The notes under the pieces are model-generated. The model ran no database searches and had not been told where the DNA came from. It saw only the letters and a program-made list of their open reading frames with translations. A stretch of DNA of 64,000 nucleotides from Kytococcus schroeteri (GTDB lineage: Bacteria > Actinomycetota > Actinomycetes > Actinomycetales > Dermatophilaceae). This document shows positions 59,896-64,000 of the stretch, piece by piece. Position 1 is the first letter of the stretch; every line of letters starts with the position of its first letter. Made by a program: the position numbers and the translations under genes. The stretch covers positions 1 to 64,000 of the forward strand of contig NZ_JBHLVH010000006.1 in NCBI RefSeq assembly GCF_042433515.1, written 5' to 3'.

Positions 59896-60972
59896 TCACC
59901 CGGCCCGGCGCAGACCCCGGCTGGCCCCCGCGGCGCGCACCAGCTCGTCGGTCTCGTCGTCGAACTGGCCGAGGATCTGCTCGAGGATGTCCTCCAGCGC
60001 CACCATGCCCACCTTGCGCCCGGCCGGGTCGGCCACCATCGCCAGCTGGGCGCGGTGCTGCCGCATCTGCGTGGCGGCGTCGATGAGGGGCAGCTCGCGG
60101 CGCAGCGTCGGCATCTGCTGGCGCAGGTCCACCACGCCCGGGTTGGTGCCCGTGGCCCGCGCGGTCACGGCATCGCGCACGTGCACCAGGCCCACGTAGC
60201 GCGACCCGTGCGTCACGATGAGGCGCGAACGCCCCGTGCGGCGGCTCAGTTCCTCGACGTCCGCCGCGGTGGCGCCCACGTCGATGGTCACGAGGTCGCG
60301 CGCCGGCCGGGTGACCGCCGAGAGGTCCTGGTTCTCCAGGCGGAACGCGCCGGCCAGCAGGCGGGCGTCCTCGTCGGGCAGCACGCCGGCCTCCTGCGAG
60401 GAGGACATGAGGCGCTGCAACTCGGCCGGCCCGTGCTCCTCCTCGATGGTGTCGACGGCCTCCACGCCCACCAGCCTCAGCCCCAGATTGGTGATCTCGT
60501 TGAGCAGCCAGATGAACGGCTTGGTCACCATGGCGAAGGCCCGGAAGGGCAGGGCCACGACCACCGCGGCGGTCTCCGGGTGCGCGATGGCCCACGACTT
60601 GGGCGCCATCTCGCCGACCACCATGTGCAGGTAGGTCACGAGGGTCAGGGCCACCACCAGGGCGACCGGGTGGGTCAGCGCGTGGGGCACGTGCAGGGCG
60701 TGCAGCACCGGCTCCAGCAGGTGGGCGATGGCCGGCTCGGCCATGGCACCCAGGCCCAGCGTGGCCAGGGTGATGCCCAGCTGGCTGGCGGCCAGCATGA
60801 GCGAGAGCTCCTTGCTGGAGGCCACGGCGGCGCGGGCGGCACGCCCCCCGGCCTCGGCGCGCTCCTCCAGGCGGTGGCGCTTGGCGGCCATGATGCCGAA
60901 CTCGGCGGCCACGAAGAACCCGTTGGCCGCCAACAGCAGCACCGAGAGCAGGATCTTCTCGAGCTCCCCCAT
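59896..60972 (-). CDS. CNNM/DUF21-CBS membrane protein (second of pair)
   Basis: 358 aa. N-terminal DUF21/CNNM membrane part (ILLSVLLLAANGFFVAAEFG, SLMLAASQLGITLATLGLGA), then CBS repeats; the CorC_HlyC domain is missing, so it is shorter than its neighbour. The family is linked to Mg2+/Co2+ handling. The start touches the stop of the upstream gene (1-base overlap). Confidence 0.85.
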   Translation of the reverse strand: MGELEKILLSVLLLAANGFFVAAEFGIMAAKRHRLEERAEAGGRAARAAVASSKELSLMLAASQLGITLATLGLGAMAEPAIAHLLEPVLHALHVPHALTHPVALVVALTLVTYLHMVVGEMAPKSWAIAHPETAAVVVALPFRAFAMVTKPFIWLLNEITNLGLRLVGVEAVDTIEEEHGPAELQRLMSSSQEAGVLPDEDARLLAGAFRLENQDLSAVTRPARDLVTIDVGATAADVEELSRRTGRSRLIVTHGSRYVGLVHVRDAVTARATGTNPGVVDLRQQMPTLRRELPLIDAATQMRQHRAQLAMVADPAGRKVGMVALEDILEQILGQFDDETDELVRAAGASRGLRRAG

Positions 60973-62327
60973 CAGGCCACCTCCTCCACGTCGTCCACGG
61001 TCACCGGCGCGAGCAGCACCTCGTCGGGCACGTGGCGCTCCACCGCCACCACCTCCAGGCTGGTGCAGGCGCGCACGGTCTCGCCGTCGGCGTCACGGAC
61101 GGTCCAGGCCACCTCGGCCACGTCGCCCTCCTGCACCACGCGACCCAGCGTCTTGAGCACCAGTCCGGAGAGGGTGTCGTAGTCGTCGCTCTCCGGCAGC
61201 GCGATGGAGGTGAACTTGCGCACCTCGTCCAGGCGCAGGTTGGCCGGCAGCAGCCAGGTGCCGTCGGCGCGCTCGGTGGCGGGCGACTCCTCCTCGTCGT
61301 CCTCGTCGAGGATGTCGCCGACCACCTCCTCGGCGATGTCCTCGAACGAGACCACGCCGGCGAAGCCCCCGTGCTCGTCCACCACGACCGCGATCTGCCG
61401 GTGGCGGCGACGCATCTCCTCCAGCGCCTTGGTGACGCCCAGCGAGGTGGGCAGCAGCACGGCCTCGTCCACGATGCGGTGCACCACCGTGCTGGCGCGC
61501 TCGGCCACCGGCACCTCGAGCACGTCGGAGATGCTCACCACGCCCACGATGTCGTCGATGTCGCGCCCGTACACCGGGTAGCGGCTGTGCCCGGTGGCGA
61601 GCAGGTCCACCAGCTCGGCCACGCTCGCGTCGGCGCTCACGGTCTCCACGTCCACGCGGGGGGTCATCACCTCGCCGACGGTGCGGTGGCGGAAGGCCAG
61701 CCCGCGGTCGAGCAGGTCCTGCAGCTCGTCGTCGAGCAGGCCGCTGGCGTGGGACTGGTCGATGATGCGCTGCAGGTCCTCAGGTGTGGCGGCGGAGTCG
61801 AGCTCCTCCACGGGCTCGATGCCGACCTTGCGCAGCAGCCACGCCGCCGAGCTGTCGAAGAAGCGCACCACCGGGCCCACCACGGCGAGGTAGGCCGCCG
61901 TGGGGACGGCCAGGGCCCGGGTGAGGGCCACCGGGCGGGCGATGGCCCAGTTCTTGGGGCCCAGCTCACCCAGCACCATCTGCACGATCGTGGAGAAGAG
62001 CAGCACCCCCAGCGAGATGGCCACGGCGGTGGCGCCACGGGAGGCCTGCTCGGCGCCCACCAGGTCGCGCAGGCCGGCACCGATGAGGGGCTCGGCCGCG
62101 TAGCCGACGAGCAGCGTGGTGACGGTGATGCCGAATTGGGCACCCGAGAGCAGGAAGGACAGCTGCGTGGTGAGGTCGTAGGCCTTCTGGGCACGGGCGT
62201 CACCCCCCTCTGCGCGGGCCCGCAGCTCGGTGCGGTCCACCGAGACGAACGCGAACTCCTGCGCGACGAAGAACCCGGTGAGGGCGGTCAGGGCGAGGAC
62301 TGTGAGGACGCCGAGGGCGACGAGCAC
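60972..62327 (-). CDS. CNNM/DUF21-CBS-CorC_HlyC membrane protein (first of pair)
   Basis: 451 aa from a GTG. DUF21 (LTGFFVAQEFAFVSVDRTEL), a CBS pair (MTPRVDVETVSADASVAEL and AVVVDEHGGFAGVVS), then an acidic linker and the CorC_HlyC domain (NLRLDEVRKFTSIALPESD). Hemolysin-like proteins of this kind affect divalent-cation export or resistance. Confidence 0.87.
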   Translation of the reverse strand: MLVALGVLTVLALTALTGFFVAQEFAFVSVDRTELRARAEGGDARAQKAYDLTTQLSFLLSGAQFGITVTTLLVGYAAEPLIGAGLRDLVGAEQASRGATAVAISLGVLLFSTIVQMVLGELGPKNWAIARPVALTRALAVPTAAYLAVVGPVVRFFDSSAAWLLRKVGIEPVEELDSAATPEDLQRIIDQSHASGLLDDELQDLLDRGLAFRHRTVGEVMTPRVDVETVSADASVAELVDLLATGHSRYPVYGRDIDDIVGVVSISDVLEVPVAERASTVVHRIVDEAVLLPTSLGVTKALEEMRRRHRQIAVVVDEHGGFAGVVSFEDIAEEVVGDILDEDDEEESPATERADGTWLLPANLRLDEVRKFTSIALPESDDYDTLSGLVLKTLGRVVQEGDVAEVAWTVRDADGETVRACTSLEVVAVERHVPDEVLLAPVTVDDVEEVA

Positions 62328-62354
62328 GAGGGGTGGGTCTCCGATTCCGGGGGA

Positions 62355-63080
62355 TTACTGGGTGGGCTGGGTACTTCGGGGGTCCACGCGGCTGACGAAC
62401 ACGTGCACCGCGATCTCCTGCGGCAGCGAGACGCCGCCGGTGACGCCCTCGCGCAGGCCGCGGGCCACCACGCGGTCGTCGCCGCGGGCCTCCACCTGCA
62501 CCCGCTCGCCGGGGACCACGCCGGCCTCCGTCAGCAGGGCGAGGGCCTCGGCATCGACCTGCACGGGCTCGCCGATGCGACGCACGAACACGGCCTCATG
62601 CCCGTCGCGGACCACGTCCACGAGGCGCTCCACGCCGTCGCGGAAGGTGGTGCCCTGGGCGCCGCCGAGCTCCTCGAGGCCGGGGATGGGGTTGCCGTAC
62701 GGGGACTCCTCGGAGTTTTCCAGCAGGGCGAGGATCTTGCGCTCCACCCGGTCGCTCATGACGTGCTCCCAGCGGCAGGCCTCCTCGTGCACGTACTCCC
62801 ACTCCAGGCCGATCACGTCCACGAGCAGGCGCTCGGCCAGGCGGTGCTTGCGCTCGATGCGGGTGGCCTGCGCACGCCCCTCCTCGGTGAGGTGGAGGCG
62901 GCGGTCCTCCCCCAGGGTCACCAGGCCGTCGCGGTCCATGCGGGCGATGGTCTGGCTCACCGTGGGTCCGGAGTGCCCCAGTCGCTCGGCGATGCGGGCG
63001 CGGAGGGCCGGGATGCCCTCCTCGTCCAGTTCGTAGATCGTCTTGAGGTACATCTCGGTGGTGTCGATGAGGTCACTCAC
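62355..63080 (-). CDS. ideR: Iron-dependent repressor of the DtxR/IdeR family
   Basis: 241 aa from a GTG that gives DtxR-like numbering: M10, and HEEACRWEH carrying His98, Cys102, Glu105 and His106 of the metal sites. An N-terminal winged helix (IAERLGHSGPTVSQTIARM) and a C-terminal SH3-like domain complete it. It should repress iron uptake genes when Fe2+ is bound. A DtxR-box-like site lies 65 bp upstream. Confidence 0.92.
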   Translation of the reverse strand: MSDLIDTTEMYLKTIYELDEEGIPALRARIAERLGHSGPTVSQTIARMDRDGLVTLGEDRRLHLTEEGRAQATRIERKHRLAERLLVDVIGLEWEYVHEEACRWEHVMSDRVERKILALLENSEESPYGNPIPGLEELGGAQGTTFRDGVERLVDVVRDGHEAVFVRRIGEPVQVDAEALALLTEAGVVPGERVQVEARGDDRVVARGLREGVTGGVSLPQEIAVHVFVSRVDPRSTQPTQ

Positions 63081-63144
63081 CTGGGCCTGCCTTCCGTGGC
63101 GCACGAGGGGAGCCCCCATCGTAGGCCAGCGGACCGACAACTGG

Positions 63145-63163
63145 TTAGGCGATCCTCACCTCC
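63145..63163. promoter_or_regulatory. DtxR/IdeR-box-like sequence
   Basis: TTAGG-CGAT-CCTCACCT compared with the consensus TTAGGTTAGSCTAACCTAA agrees at about 13 of 19 positions. It lies between the pdxH stop and the ideR start, suggesting autoregulation. Confidence 0.45.
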
Positions 63164-63171
63164 GGCCGGGG

Positions 63172-63924
63172 TCACGGCTGGAGGGCCAGGTGCGTCCAGG
63201 CCGTCTCGTCGTCGAGCGGCAGCAGGAGGTCACCCTGGTCGGCCACGGGACGGGTCAGGTCGAGCGGCTCGGTGAGGGTCCAGCGCCAGCGGTCGTGCAT
63301 GCGCGACTGGCGGCCGGTCCACACCTCCACCTGGTAGGGGCGCACGAGGTAGCCACCCCAGTGGTCCGGGGTGGGCACGTCGTCCTCACGGGCCCGGTCG
63401 GGCCACCGCCCGGCCAGCTCCGCCTCGCGGGCCACCAGCTCGGCGCGGTCGGCCAGCGGGTGGGACTGGCGGCTGGCGTGGGCGCTGATGCGCGACCCCC
63501 AGGGGCGCTGCCGGAAGTAGGCGGTCACCTCGTCGCGGGGCAGCTCCTCGGCCACGCCGCGGAAGCGGAGGGCGCGGAACATGCTCGGCCAGGTCCAGGT
63601 GAGGGCCACACGCGGGTCGGCGGCCATCTGCTCGGCCTTGGCGGAGACCAGGGAGGTGTAGAAGCGCAGGCCCTCGGTGGAGACGTCGCGGCAGAGCACG
63701 GTGCGCACGTCCGGGGCGCCCTCGGCGTCCACCGTGGCCAGGGCCACGGCGGCCGGCTCGGGCACGTCACCCCGCTCCAGGGCCCGGTGGTGGGCGGCGT
63801 GGACCCACTCCTGCACCACGTCCCACGGGGCGGCGGGGACGTGGTCGGGCTCGAGGCCCTCACCGGTGTACTCCAGGCGTCCGAGTCGGCGACCGCGCCG
63901 ACGACCGAGGTCCGAGGGGTGCAT
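63172..63924 (-). CDS. pdxH: Pyridoxamine 5'-phosphate oxidase
   Basis: 250 aa. It makes pyridoxal phosphate with FMN and O2. Family motifs: VRTVLCRDVSTEGLRFYT, ALTWTWPSMFRALRFRG and the C-terminal VEVWTGRQSRMHDRWRW. TAGGCT (complement of 63931-63936) is six bases from the ATG, so it is leaderless. Confidence 0.94.
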   Translation of the reverse strand: MHPSDLGRRRGRRLGRLEYTGEGLEPDHVPAAPWDVVQEWVHAAHHRALERGDVPEPAAVALATVDAEGAPDVRTVLCRDVSTEGLRFYTSLVSAKAEQMAADPRVALTWTWPSMFRALRFRGVAEELPRDEVTAYFRQRPWGSRISAHASRQSHPLADRAELVAREAELAGRWPDRAREDDVPTPDHWGGYLVRPYQVEVWTGRQSRMHDRWRWTLTEPLDLTRPVADQGDLLLPLDDETAWTHLALQP

Positions 63925-64000
63925 GCGCCCAGCCTAGGTCCCGGGAACGCGCGCCCACCTGCCGGTGTTGACATCATGGCGAGGGAGTGAACCCGTCACC

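Noticed and set aside
59869..59900. Fluoride riboswitch before crcB
   Set aside because: Only 27 bp separate crcB from the upstream stop codon, too short for the aptamer.
63937..64000. Start of a further gene at the right edge
   Set aside because: The ATG near 63974 is closed by a stop after four codons; nothing else can be supported in the last 64 bases.

Overview
This 64 kb window is chromosomal DNA of a very GC-rich actinobacterium, most likely of the order Micrococcales. The pointers are the high GC content, an actinobacterial sdhCAB operon, a DUF222-HNH endonuclease, an IdeR/DtxR regulator, an NrtR-nadABC block, and a block (mscL, fmdB-like, 5-formyl-THF cyclo-ligase, galU, rimJ, membrane protein) in the neighbourhood style of mycobacteria. 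Many genes have a TAnnnT -10 box only 6-8 nt before the start codon, which implies leaderless mRNAs, and many operons use 4-nt ATGA/GTGA stop-start overlaps. I cannot name the genus from sequence alone.

Layout. 1-8.8 kb is an accessory region. A near-identical 336-bp gene for a GRAM/PH-like protein occurs twice (972-1307 and 8464-8799) as a direct repeat. Between the copies lie a TetR regulator divergent from a reductase, with two palindromic operators between them, then a 1061-aa Upf1/DNA2-type SF1 helicase and a 585-aa AlbA_2/RecG-like ATPase, with two inverted repeats between those two. 8.8-15.7 kb holds a lipoprotein, an MFS transporter, a DUF222-HNH protein, an 8 x 8-bp tandem repeat, remnants of a peptidase and of proA, and the fmdA-fmdB pair. 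15.9-22.9 kb is biosynthetic: a rare TyrA-chorismate mutase-PheA fusion and nadABC with its NrtR regulator. 23-32 kb carries an AI-2E-type permease, a mutarotase-FAD protein operon, a thiolase, and a fatty-acid desaturase/ferredoxin reductase operon divergent from a PucR regulator.

33.4-35.2 kb is a small island whose first part is visibly richer in A/T. It contains a frameshifted gene, a Tat-exported 70-aa peptide and a lipoprotein; the first and last share an unnamed FSGxPNPxW motif. 35.3-45.4 kb is housekeeping: sdhCAB, a protein mannosyltransferase, a YdbS/YdbT-like PH-domain pair, a DUF1963 pseudogene and brnQ. 45.5-54.5 kb runs from tRNA-Ala(CGC) through the galU/mscL block to a 1195-aa helicase-nuclease-like protein with a degenerate Walker A, ending at tRNA-Arg(CCT). 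54.6-64 kb holds a SRPBCC protein, an SbcD/SbcC-like pair, two crcB genes, two CNNM/CBS membrane proteins, ideR and pdxH.

The strongest candidates for something undescribed are the direct-repeat-flanked helicase/AlbA module, the FSGxPNPxW secreted-protein operon, and a family of intergenic inverted repeats built from CGCACGCGAAA / TTTCCCGTGCG words. No CRISPR array, rRNA, intact transposase or prophage was seen.
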